The translations under genes were made by a program, and so were the position numbers. A model generated the notes under the pieces. That model was not told the DNA's origin. It did no database searches and saw only the letters and a list, made by a program, of their open reading frames with translations. From assembly GCA_041605955.1 (NCBI GenBank), contig JBFIXI010000013.1, forward strand, positions 5,853 to 69,852: a stretch of 64,000 nt of DNA. The letters are read 5' to 3'. Position 1 is the first letter of the stretch; each line of letters starts with the position of its first letter. Positions 52,801 through 61,500 of this stretch are shown here, in pieces. The stretch is from JAHEJX01 sp041605955 (GTDB lineage Bacteria > Actinomycetota > Acidimicrobiia > Spongiisociales > UBA5794).

Positions 52801-54101
52801 TCGGCAACTCCTTGGTGATGCCGGTAGCGCCGGGCCAGCAACTCGACACCACCTACGAGTTCGCAGAGGCCACGCCAGAGGACCTGCGCCATCTCTATGC
52901 GGGGGACGCCGCTCCACCCATGCGCATCAGCGTGCCGACGTCCGGAGTGTTCGCGGAGGCGGTGCTAGGGCAATGCAACAGTTGCGAGGTGATCGACGAC
53001 ACCCGCTTCTGGCGGTTCGAGGAAGAGCCGATTCCCGACCGACCCCCTTCGATCGAGGCCCTATCGACCGCGAGCCGTCGCACGACGCCGCCGTCGTTGA
53101 CGCCCGATGCGTTTCCCGAGCCGATCGTGCAGTTGCAGGAAGTGCCGACCGCACCGGATCCGACCGGTCTGGCTGCGGCCGCGGCTGCTCTAGGCACGAA
53201 CAACATCTTCCGGGACCTGACCGGTCTGGCGTTGAATCAAGAGAACGCCGCGGCCGCTTTTGCGTCGTCGGTCAAGGCGGCCCAGGGATTTGCATCCCAG
53301 GCGGGCGCGCTCGCCCAGCAGAGGTTCCTCAATCGGGAGCTGGACCGCAGCCTCGCGAACATCAAGGAAGCCCGGGACAAGCAGCTGATCAGCGAGGACG
53401 CGGCCCGCAACCTCACCGAGAGCGCCATCCGGGGCGCGATCGGGGAGAAGCGGCCTACGGAGAAGAGCGCAGTCGAAGCTGCCGCAGTCAAACGAGCCAT
53501 CGAGAGGCTGCCCAAAGCAACGAAGGGCGTCCTAAGAGTCACTCGCCCCGAGGGGTCGGTCGAACTGAAGACCGGTGAGGCAGCCGGACGGCAGCGGATC
53601 GACGTCAAGGTAGATCCCGAAGTGCAGCCGGTGCAGCAGCGATCGAATCTCACCTGCTGGGCCACGGGCGCAGTGATGATGGAGTCGTGGCGCACCCAGA
53701 CGTCAATATCCGAAGAGACCCTCCTCGACTCGCTCGGGGGCGAGTGGAGAGGCAAGTTCGACCGCAACGAGGGGCTGACGGTCGCCGAACTCCGAGCGTT
53801 CCTGGCGGCTTTGTCGCTGACCGAGGAGGGTGCACAGAGCTACACGCCTGATGGGCTCGCCCGCCTGATTGCCGAACACGGTCCCGGATTCGAGGTGGCG
53901 GACGATGCCATCGAGAACAACCTGCTCGTGCACGTGCGCATCATCACTGGTGTGGCCGGCGACGGAACCCCGGGCGGAACCGAGGTGACGCTCGTCGATA
54001 CCGCCAGCGGGCGATCGGAGACCCAATCCTTCACGGAGTTCGACCGCCGCCACAGCAGCGCAGACGCGGCCGGCTTCGGCGTCGGGATCCTTCACTACTA
54101 A
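49869..54101 (+). CDS. Giant modular protein 2: conserved core plus C-terminal papain-like (AvrRpt2-type) protease
   Basis: 1410 residues, no Sec signal; colinear homologue of giant protein 1 over ~1190 residues (FTGRVIDPSGRGAPAGLLVV, CACDDAPPRAPD, ADGYSLGDLLYSLPLAP, ANYNHCHAMTVEYFEVLRH near 635-652, VGNSLVMPVAPGQ, tail IGEKRP). The glycine-rich hydrophobic stretch is at 553-578. The last ~150 residues are a cysteine protease: NLTCWATGAVMMESW with Cys1263, LLVHVRIITGVAGDG with His1355 and VTLVDTASG with Asp1377, spacing like the AvrRpt2 family. It starts from TTAGGAGG. Target unknown. Confidence 0.85.
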   Translation: MTVIRGTLTGATPLDGYGVTAFFDERVALDGEDEFVASRREATLERDGSFFVELPDAEGRQGLIELTAFGPDGLAAGATTVPEEGPFDGVVIEVRAVETTEVVTSPEITLGEQVKFTGRVIDPSGRGAPAGLLVVIWARKSGSEEPSPLSVTTTSAGGYFSAPWPSDVIAEPFAVVSGSDPIPIAVVEDRLPLRIVLVLDEFPEPAATDDDCACDDAPPRAPDAVDVAENPEAFAADAERCVDFTVPNRAVEEVTYQAVVRTTQPQLKAATPPRRPSIPGALIDRLVALAQLRPVIADSAGRSVSVEAIGRTEVPDVMIGRNEFASATPQPAPELSLERLIGDEGIAGEAVRVARRLIPGVDLDGSWRTPAIPLEARAIRVLDERVADGQPLRLETSVLAELAKESGELTATRLIEAEQTSVVRRFRSAVGLLAKPSSGRYVLDSDHQIDWDEIPDPYQATTIAHGHLLTLKQVWRADGYSLGDLLYSLPLAPGQQKLISVLDWNRQEVASRRAERVAAEELEAELAHDRDVSDVIRTTLTERMNASSHADVEAVGGGIGGFIGPFVFGAAGGVSSAGSTASQTSARSVTGMSLNRLRDRTLQAASAVRNQRATVVQTARQGESVRAMTEVVANYNHCHAMTVEYFEVLRHFQVSQELAAVQECLFVPFSISPFTTDKALRWRLPLGRRLRQRRLRWAFDALERVRTDWEDADYPLGRYADEPLVHLDGEFWIRVTLPRPADDDDDNFVLANWQPYEDHLWDDAEAIWERYLGVALPEDRDAIWDARIAPGVAQRLLEELDLDLVRAGGLSTSVGVDATLVSRFAQNRRLLVSLRTETPLPVVLRSSIERVRLSLDVSNLPPGAEMVVDSGTMRYRTDHLTYHLFLNRRVLNDLTLGDDVEIATPLSLYEKRNPRERDRRYAERLLDHLNEHVEYYHRAIWLTMDPNRRYLLLDGFIAPDAGGRSVASVVENRIIGVVGNSLVMPVAPGQQLDTTYEFAEATPEDLRHLYAGDAAPPMRISVPTSGVFAEAVLGQCNSCEVIDDTRFWRFEEEPIPDRPPSIEALSTASRRTTPPSLTPDAFPEPIVQLQEVPTAPDPTGLAAAAAALGTNNIFRDLTGLALNQENAAAAFASSVKAAQGFASQAGALAQQRFLNRELDRSLANIKEARDKQLISEDAARNLTESAIRGAIGEKRPTEKSAVEAAAVKRAIERLPKATKGVLRVTRPEGSVELKTGEAAGRQRIDVKVDPEVQPVQQRSNLTCWATGAVMMESWRTQTSISEETLLDSLGGEWRGKFDRNEGLTVAELRAFLAALSLTEEGAQSYTPDGLARLIAEHGPGFEVADDAIENNLLVHVRIITGVAGDGTPGGTEVTLVDTASGRSETQSFTEFDRRHSSADAAGFGVGILHY

Positions 54102-54112
54102 GCGGACAGATG

Positions 54113-54137
54113 GGCGGTCGAATAGCCTTCGACCGCC
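54113..54137 (+). terminator. Terminator-like hairpin after the giant-protein operon
   Basis: Perfect 10-bp inverted repeat GGCGGTCGAA / TTCGACCGCC with loop TAGCC, 12 bases after the stop. It lacks a U-run, so termination is likely but not proven. Confidence 0.6.
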
Positions 54138-54159
54138 ACGGATGCCTTTGGCCCGGCCG

Positions 54160-54293
54160 TAGTTTGTATTTCATCTGCCCGGCTGCAGTTGCATTTCATG
54201 CAACTGCGTACGCGATTTCATCCCGCGATTTCATCCTGCTTGTCCAGCTGCAGTTGCATTTCATGCAACTGCGAACGGGATTTCATCCCGCGA
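54160..54293. repeat. Cluster of ATTTCAT-loop hairpins including a 47-bp direct repeat
   Basis: ATTTCAT occurs six times (54168, 54193, 54215, 54228, 54258, 54280). A 47-bp unit at 54182-54228 returns at 54247-54293, 65 bp apart, with a few changes. Each unit holds the hairpins GCAGTTGCAT-TTC-ATGCAACTGC and GCGAT/GGGAT-TTC-ATCCCGC. The loops are constant while the stems differ. The last copy forms the 3' end of the reverse trpB reading frame. Confidence 0.85.
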
Positions 54294-55641
54294 CTACAGG
54301 CACCCGTTCCATTGCGGCCGCCACTTTCTCCTCCGGGTAGTCGTAGTCGACGAGCTCACCGGCGAGATAGGTCTCGTAAGACCGTAGGTCGAAGTGGCCG
54401 TGGCCGCAGAGTGCGGTCAGGATCACCTTCTCCTCGCCGGACTCCTTGCACCGGTTCGCCTCGCGGATGGCGGCGGCGATGGCGTGGGTTGGCTCGGGAG
54501 CGGGCAGGATGCCTTCGGTCCGGGCAAACTGGACGCCGCCCTCGAAGCACTCTTTCTGGTGAATTGCCTCGGCTTCGACGAGACCGAGCTCGTAGAGGTG
54601 GGACACCAAAGGGGACATACCGTGGTATCGCAAGCCTCCAGCGTGGATCGGGTCGGGCACGAAGTCGTGCCCCAGCGTGTGCATCTTCACCAGCGGCGTC
54701 ATGCCGGCAGTGTCGCCGAAGTCGTACCGGTACTCGCCCTTGGTCAGCGAGGGACAAGCGGCCGGCTCGACGCACCGGATCGTCGGGCTCATCTTGCCCG
54801 CCAGCTTCTCGCGGATGAAGGGGAAGGACAGCCCGGCGAAGTTGGAGCCGCCCCCGGTGCAGCCCACCAGCACGTCGGGCGTGTCGTCGACCTTGCCGAG
54901 CTGGATGAGGACCTCTTCGCCGATGATGGTCTGGTGTAGGAGCACATGGTTGAGGACGCTCCCCAAGGCGTACTTGGCTTCGGGATCTTGGGCGGCAACT
55001 TCCACGGCTTCGCTGATGGCGATGCCCAGGCTCCCGGGGCTGGCGGGGTCGGCCTCCAGGATGGCGCGGCCGGCCGCCGTGAGGTTGGAGGGGCTGGAGT
55101 GCACGGTGGCTCCCCAGGTTTCCATCATGATCTTGCGGTACGGCTTCAGGTCGTATGAGGCGCTCACTTGCCACACTTCGCAGGCCAGGCCGAACAACGC
55201 GCTCGCAAACGCCAGCGCCGAGCCCCATTGGCCGGCTCCCGTCTCGGTGGTCAGCTTCTTGACGCCCTCTTGAGCGTTATAGAACGCCTGCGCAACGGCG
55301 GTGTTTGGCTTGTGGCTGCCTGCCGGGCTGACTCCCTCGTACTTGTAGTAGATCCGCGCCGGCGTATCGAGCGCCTTCTCGAGGCGGTGAGCCCGATACA
55401 GGGGTGTGGGTCGCCACAGCTTGTAGACATCGAGCACCTCGCCCGGGATGTCGATGTAGCTGTCACCGCTGACCTCCTGCATGATCAGCGCCATTGGGAA
55501 CAGCGGAGCCAGATCATCCGGGCCGACGGGCTCGAGAGTTCCCGGATGCAGCACGGGAGGCGGCGGCTCCGGCAGATCCGGAATGATGTTGTACCACTGA
55601 GTCGGCATCTCCGACTCGTCGAGCATGATCTTGGTCTGCAT
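54283..55641 (-). CDS. trpB: Tryptophan synthase beta chain, TrpB2 type
   Basis: PLP enzyme joining indole and serine. The 452 residues are the longer TrpB2 form: RPTPLYRAHRLEKAL, the PLP-lysine SPAGSHKPNTAVAQA, ETGAGQWGSALAFA, the glycine loop VGCTGGGSNFAGL and LCGHGHFDL. TrpB2 proteins are often stand-alone and prefer free indole (or salvage reactions); no trpA or other trp gene is near. The ATG has AAGGAGC upstream; the longer open frame would run into the divergent gene. Its stop lies in the hairpin repeats. Confidence 0.92.
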   Translation of the reverse strand: MQTKIMLDESEMPTQWYNIIPDLPEPPPPVLHPGTLEPVGPDDLAPLFPMALIMQEVSGDSYIDIPGEVLDVYKLWRPTPLYRAHRLEKALDTPARIYYKYEGVSPAGSHKPNTAVAQAFYNAQEGVKKLTTETGAGQWGSALAFASALFGLACEVWQVSASYDLKPYRKIMMETWGATVHSSPSNLTAAGRAILEADPASPGSLGIAISEAVEVAAQDPEAKYALGSVLNHVLLHQTIIGEEVLIQLGKVDDTPDVLVGCTGGGSNFAGLSFPFIREKLAGKMSPTIRCVEPAACPSLTKGEYRYDFGDTAGMTPLVKMHTLGHDFVPDPIHAGGLRYHGMSPLVSHLYELGLVEAEAIHQKECFEGGVQFARTEGILPAPEPTHAIAAAIREANRCKESGEEKVILTALCGHGHFDLRSYETYLAGELVDYDYPEEKVAAAMERVPVVAG

Positions 55642-55717
55642 GTGGGAAGCTCCTTGGTTCGACGAGGAGGCAAAGGTAGCAACTATCGTTTCCGGACCTC
55701 CAGGAAAGGCAAGGGAA

Positions 55718-57271
55718 TTGACTGAGGCGTGGGATGCCCCACTGACGCCGACGACCTTCCTCGACCGCTCGGCGCTGGTGTTCGCCGATCGCACTGCGGT
55801 GATCGATGGTGAGCGCCGTTTCACCTACCGCCAATTTCACGAGCGCTGCGAGCGTCTCGCCGGCGCGCTTATCGAGCGGGGAGTCGATCCCGGCGACCGC
55901 GTTGCCGTGCTGGCTCCGAACAACCGCATCCCACTGGAGGCCCACAACGGGGTGCCCAAGGCCGGAGCGGTGCTGGTGGCGATGAACTACCGGTTGGCCC
56001 CTGCGGAGTTGGCCTACATCGTGAATCACTCGGGCGCCAGGACCTTGATCTTCGACCACATGTTTGCGGAGTTAGCCGAAGCGCTGCTGGATCTCGTCGA
56101 ACACGACGTCGAAGCCATCGAGGCCAGCGGTCCCAACGACGAGTACGAGGCGATGCTCGCCGCCGCTCAACCGCTGTCGATCTCGGTGACCGACGAGCGG
56201 TCCCTGTTGGCGCTCAACTACACGAGCGGTACCACCGGCCAACCCAAGGGTGTCATGTATCGCCATCGCGGCGCCTACCTCACCGCGTTGGCGGGCGCCT
56301 ATCACTCGAAGCTTGACTCGTCGTCGGTGTTCCTGTGGACGCTCCCGATGTTCCACTGCAACGGCTGGTGCTACACCTGGGGGGTGACGGCGGCCGGGGC
56401 CACGCACCTCTGCCTGCCCCACGTCGACGCCGCCGAGATCTGGCGGTTGATCCGCCAGGAAGGGGTGACCCACTTCAACGGTGCCCCGACGGTCTTGACG
56501 ATGGTCGCCTACGACCCCGCCGCCGACGAAGGGCCGTCGCCGCGGCCCATCGAGATCGCTACCGGCGGGGCGCCACCGTCGCCGGCGATCCTGGAGCGGA
56601 TGGACGAGATCAACATGAACGTGACGCACCTCTACGGGCTCACCGAGACGTATGGACCGGCAACGATCTGCGAATGGCAGCCGGAGTGGGACGCATTACC
56701 GGTGGAGGAGCAGGCGAAGATCAAGGCGCGGCAAGGCGTGGGCTGGGTGACCTCGTTGCGCGCCCGCGTGGTCAAGCCAAGCGGGGGCGACGTCGCCGCC
56801 AACGGGCACGAGATGGGGGAGATCGCATTGCGCGGCAATGGGTTGATGGCCGGGTACTACAAGGATCCCGAAGCTACCGCCAAAGCGGTTCCGGACGGGT
56901 GGTTCCGCACGGGTGACTTGGCAGTGATGCACCCCGACGGTTATGTCGAGATCCGCGACCGGTCGAAGGACATCATCATCTCGGGTGGCGAGAACATCGC
57001 ATCGATCGAAGTGGAACAGGCGGTGGCCAGCCACCCGGCTGTCCTCGAAGTGGCGGTCATCGCCCATCCCGACGAGAAGTGGGGCGAGATCCCGGTGGCA
57101 TACGTGGGCCTGAAGCCGGACGCCGCGGCGACCGAAGCCGAGATCATCCAACACGTCCGGGACCGTATCGCCCACTACAAGGCGCCCAAAGCGGTGGTCT
57201 TCGGCGAGCTGCCCAAGACGTCGACCGGCAAAGTGCAGAAGTACGTCTTGCGAGCGGCGGTGCGGGGTTAG
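55718..57271 (+). CDS. Acyl-CoA synthetase (AMP-forming), medium/long-chain type
   Basis: 517 residues from the TTG. LNYTSGTTGQPKGVMYRHRG (AMP/P-loop), GLTETYGPATIC, WFRTGDLAV, DRSKDIIISGGENI and the catalytic lysine TSTGKVQKY are all present; the pattern is that of the DitJ/AMP-binding group acting on medium or long acyl chains. The TTG fits both AAGGGAA and the usual N-terminus (LTPTTFLDRSALVFADRTAV); the frame stays open 31 codons further. Divergent from trpB; the stop overlaps the next convergent gene by 4 bp. Confidence 0.88.
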   Translation: MTEAWDAPLTPTTFLDRSALVFADRTAVIDGERRFTYRQFHERCERLAGALIERGVDPGDRVAVLAPNNRIPLEAHNGVPKAGAVLVAMNYRLAPAELAYIVNHSGARTLIFDHMFAELAEALLDLVEHDVEAIEASGPNDEYEAMLAAAQPLSISVTDERSLLALNYTSGTTGQPKGVMYRHRGAYLTALAGAYHSKLDSSSVFLWTLPMFHCNGWCYTWGVTAAGATHLCLPHVDAAEIWRLIRQEGVTHFNGAPTVLTMVAYDPAADEGPSPRPIEIATGGAPPSPAILERMDEINMNVTHLYGLTETYGPATICEWQPEWDALPVEEQAKIKARQGVGWVTSLRARVVKPSGGDVAANGHEMGEIALRGNGLMAGYYKDPEATAKAVPDGWFRTGDLAVMHPDGYVEIRDRSKDIIISGGENIASIEVEQAVASHPAVLEVAVIAHPDEKWGEIPVAYVGLKPDAAATEAEIIQHVRDRIAHYKAPKAVVFGELPKTSTGKVQKYVLRAAVRG

Positions 57272-58440
57272 GGCACCACCCAGCTGTGGACGTCGCAAGT
57301 CTGCGGCGGAAAGAGAATCTTCATCAACTCCTCCTGATCGCCGAGGTTGACATCCGGGTTCAGCTCGGCCAGACCGGCGGCTCCGAGCGGTCCCAGGATC
57401 AGCGCCACGATCCGATCGGGAGCTACTCCCGATCCGCCGACACTGATCGGGGCTTGCTCCGGGCCGCCTCTCCGCATGGGTCCGACTCGGCTTGGTTCGT
57501 AGTCAAACCGGATCGACGAGCCGTAGAGGGAGATGAGCGCTTCACCGGAGCCGGCGAAGTCGGCCAGGCGCTTGCCCAACTCCGGCCGCAACGCCTCGAG
57601 GAGGGCGACGGGGTCGGCGACTCGCAGGTAGTAGGCGTCGCCGGATTTGGTCCATGGCGCCAGCGCTTCCATGTGGGCTCGCGCCTGGGGGCGGCCCATC
57701 ACCGTGAGATCGAAGGCGCCGGCCTCGCTGGCCTCGCTGGCCAAGGCGGCTACGGCGTCGCGGGAACGGGCCACGACGTCGAACAGATAGCGGTCATCCT
57801 CGTAGGGATAGATGCGTCCGTAGGCGACCTCCCGAGGGCCCGTGGCCTGGACCACCCGATATACCGGGGAGCGCCGATACAGATCCCACATCGCGTCGGC
57901 TGCCGTGAGCGCGACGTCGGCCTGGGCGGCGAACGAGCGCTGGGCGCCGGCGATCGTCGCACTGTCTCCAGCATCGGCCGCGCGCACCGACCAGCCGCTG
58001 GGCATCGCCGGAGCCTCCCCCTGGGCGAAGAGGTGCATGCCCTCGACCGGGATGGCGTATTCGTAGCCGAAGCGGCGATAGAAGTAGGTGATGCCGACCA
58101 TCCACTGCACCATTTCGCCTCGGCTGGAAGCGGTGCGGTGAATCTCGTCCATGAGCTGCCTCACCAGACCTTGGCCCTCGGCATTCTCCCGGGTCGCCAC
58201 GAACTCGATGGCGCCGGCGCCGAGCACCACGCTGCCGACCGTCAGCTGCCCGGGGAAGATCGCCGCCGTGGACAGCACCTGGGAGCCGTCGGTGGCGACG
58301 AACCATCGTTTGCGGTCGAAGTCAGACTCGCGCAACACCAGCTCGGCTTCGGCAGCATCCTCATCGCCGATTCGCTCGCCGATCAACTCGGCGATGTCGT
58401 CGATATCGGCGCTTGCGGCGTGACGAACCTCGATGGCCAT
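57268..58440 (-). CDS. GNAT N-acetyltransferase, Eis-like
   Basis: 390 residues. An N-terminal GNAT domain with the acetyl-CoA loop VATRENAEGQGLVRQLM, a second GNAT-like domain (~150-280) and an SCP2-like C-terminal domain end (LYGSSIRFDYEPSR, then ELMKILFPP) give the Eis/three-domain layout. Eis proteins acetylate amines, including aminoglycosides and proteins; substrate here is unknown. ATG with TAGCGT 6 bases upstream. Confidence 0.85.
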   Translation of the reverse strand: MAIEVRHAASADIDDIAELIGERIGDEDAAEAELVLRESDFDRKRWFVATDGSQVLSTAAIFPGQLTVGSVVLGAGAIEFVATRENAEGQGLVRQLMDEIHRTASSRGEMVQWMVGITYFYRRFGYEYAIPVEGMHLFAQGEAPAMPSGWSVRAADAGDSATIAGAQRSFAAQADVALTAADAMWDLYRRSPVYRVVQATGPREVAYGRIYPYEDDRYLFDVVARSRDAVAALASEASEAGAFDLTVMGRPQARAHMEALAPWTKSGDAYYLRVADPVALLEALRPELGKRLADFAGSGEALISLYGSSIRFDYEPSRVGPMRRGGPEQAPISVGGSGVAPDRIVALILGPLGAAGLAELNPDVNLGDQEELMKILFPPQTCDVHSWVVP

Positions 58441-58446
58441 TGCGTC

Positions 58447-58452
58447 ACGCTA
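58447..58452 (-). promoter_or_regulatory. -10 box (TAGCGT) of the Eis-like gene
   Basis: Reverse-strand TAGCGT, 6 bases before ATG. Confidence 0.5.
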
Positions 58453-58551
58453 ACCGAGGCCACCGTTCTGTTCGACTGTGCCAGCGAGCTGCGACCATGT
58501 CTCAACTATGCTCGACAAGCCGCAGATCACGACGGGGAGTTCTGAGCTGTA

Positions 58552-61500
58552 GTGACCACTTCACCCCTGGAAACGCCATTCGGGCAAAGCGTCCTGAAAT
58601 CAATGAAGTTCCGCTGCATCGGACCGCCGCGCGGGGGTCGGGTGGTTGCGGTAGCCGGCGATTCGCTGCACCCCGCCATCTTCTATTTCGGCGCCTGCGC
58701 CGGGGGGGTCTGGAAGACCGAGGACGCCGGCACTACATGGCGTAACGTCAGCGACGGCTATTTCACGACGGCGGCCATCGGCGCGCTTGCGGTCTCCGAC
58801 TCCGATCCCAGCGTGCTCTACGCAGGTACCGGCGAGAGCACGATCCGGACCGACGTCTCGTCCGGCGACGGCGTGTACAAATCCACGGACGGGGGTCACA
58901 CCTGGGCGCATGTCGGCCTCGGGGACACGCGCCACATCGGCGAGATCCGCATCCATCCGAAGAACCCTGATATCGCCTACGTGGCCGCATTGGGCCACAT
59001 GTCGGGGCCCAACGAGGAGCGCGGCCTGTTCCGAACCCGCGACGGCGGCCACACCTGGGAGAAGGTGCTGTACGTCAGCGACAAGGCGGGCTGCGTCGAC
59101 GTGTCCTTCGATCCGCGCAGCCCCAACGTCATCTTCGCCACCATCTGGGAGACCCACCGCAACTTCTGGGAGTTGAGCAGCGGTGGTCCCGACAGCGGGA
59201 TATGGAAGTCGACCGACGGGGGAGACACGTGGGTCGACATCACCCGCAACCGAGGATTGCCTCAAACCGGGATCCTCGGCAAGGTCGGCGTTGCGGTCTC
59301 GCCGGCCAAGTCGGGCCGGGTATGGGCGCTGGTCGAGTCCGCGGTCGATCCCGGCCTGTATCGCACCGACGACTTCGGAGAATCGTGGCAGCTCGTCAGT
59401 CGCAAACAGGACCTCCGCTACCGGCCCTGGTACTACATGCATGTGTTCGCCGACAGTCAGGACCCGGACACCGTCTACGTGAACAACTTGCAGATGTGGC
59501 GATCCGAGGACGCTGGGGTGACGTTTGCCCGGATCTCGACTCCTCACGGCGACAACCACGACCTCTGGATCGATCCCCGCGACAACCAGCGGATGATCCA
59601 GTCCAACGACGGTGGTGCCAACGTCTCGTTCAACGGCGGCGAGTCTTGGAGCACCATCTACAACCAGCTGACGGCCCAGTTCTACACCGTCGCTACCGAC
59701 AACCGGGAGCCCTTCTATCACGTCTACGGCACGCAGCAGGACAACTCGAGTGTCGCCGTTCCCAGCGGCACCAACGTCGATGCCATCGTGTGGAGTGATT
59801 GCTACCCGGCGGGGACGGGGGAGAGCGGCTACGTCGCGGTCCACCCTGAGGACGACGATGTGCTCTTCGTCGGCGCGGTGGGGAGCTCGCCCGGGGGCGG
59901 CGGCGCCTTGCAGAGGTACGATCACCGCTCGACGCAGATCCAGCTGGTCAACGTGTGGCCCGAGCTGCATGGGGGCATCGGGCCCGGCGAACTCAACTAC
60001 CGATTCGCCTGGACATATCCGATCCTGTTCTCACCGCACGATCCCAACGTCCTCTACACCGCAGGCAATGTGGTGTTTCGCAGCACCGATGAGGGGCACA
60101 GTTGGGAGCCGATCAGCCCCGACCTGTCGCGCAACGATCCCGAGAAGCTCCACGCGTCGGGTGGACCGATCACCAAAGACACCAGCGGCGCCGAGCACTA
60201 TTGCACCGTCTTCACACTCCGCGAGTCTCCGCACGAGGCGGGCGTGCTCTGGGCGGGCTCGGACGACGGCCTGGTCCATCTGTCGCGCGACAACGGGGGG
60301 AGCTGGCAAGACGTCACTCCGCCCGATCTCCCCGAGTGGAGCTTCGTCAGGACGGTAGAGCCCTCGCCGTACGATCCGGCCACGCTGTATGTGGCGGCGA
60401 CCCGATACAAGCTGGACGATTACTCGCCATACCTGTTCAAGACGACCGACTACGGCGACACGTGGGAAGACATAACGGGCACCGGCGACGGCGCCATGCC
60501 GGCGCACTCGCTCATCCGCGTCATCCGCGCCGATCCGGTGCGCCAAGGTCTGCTATACGTCGGGACCGAGACCGGCCTCTACGTATCGCTGGATGACGGC
60601 GCCAATTGGCACCGTTGGGAGTCGAACCTGCCGGTGACCCCGATCTACGACCTCGCAATCAAGGAAAGTGACCTTGTCGTGGGGACCCACGGCCGCTCGT
60701 TCTGGATCCTCGACGACCTCACGCCGTTGTACCAGCTGGGCGATGTGCCGGGTGTCGACCAGGCGCGACTGTTCAAGCCGAAGCGAACCTGGCGGATCCT
60801 GCCCGACATATTCGATGCTTGGATCAGCGGCACCGACGGCAAGGACTACGCCCTCGGCTTGGGCCGGGCCGCGACCTACATCGCTCGAAAGAACGACACC
60901 GGCCACCTCGAGAGGGAGGTGTTCGACGCCGGCTCCAGTCCACCCCGGGGGGTGGTCGTCAAGTACTACCTCGGAAGTGAGCTGGCCGCGGGGCTGAATG
61001 GCGGCGACGCAGGCGCCGCTGACAGTGGGGCAGACATCTCGCTTGCCTTCCTCGACGATACCGGGAAGCTCGTCGCCGAATTCAGGCGCAAGCCCGCAGG
61101 CTATGACAGGCTGAGCGACGATGAGAAGGCGATGGAGCCGGGTCCCTGGATATCTGCCTACGAGGGGGCCAACCAGTTCCTATGGGACCTGCGGTACCCG
61201 GGCTCTCTGCGGGTGTTGGGCAACAAGGTCGCCCCCGAGGCCAATCAGGGCCCTCTCGTGGTGCCGGGGACCTACCAGGTTGAGCTGCGCATCGCGGCGG
61301 GCGACGGCACTTCCAGCTCGCACATCGAGTCCTTCGAGGTCGTAAACGATCCCCGTGCCGGGACCTCGCAAGCGGATCTGGAGGTGCAGCTGGACGTGCT
61401 GCTGCGCATTCGCGACAAGATCTCGGACGCCCATGCCGGAGTGATCCGCATCCGGGCCCTGCGCCAGCAGGTGGAGCACTGGCGGGACAAGGCACGAGAG

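Noticed and set aside
43075..54101. Contractile injection system or prophage
   Set aside because: No sheath, tube, baseplate, LysM-spike or AAA+ gene accompanies the giant proteins; delivery by such a system encoded elsewhere remains possible but is not visible here.
54160..54293. Possible CRISPR array in the ATTTCAT repeats
   Set aside because: The repeats are irregularly spaced, differ in their stems, have no unique spacers and no cas gene is near.
57079..58545. 488-residue forward ORF opposite the Eis-like gene
   Set aside because: No family pattern; the reverse frame has the acetyl-CoA loop and a leaderless promoter.
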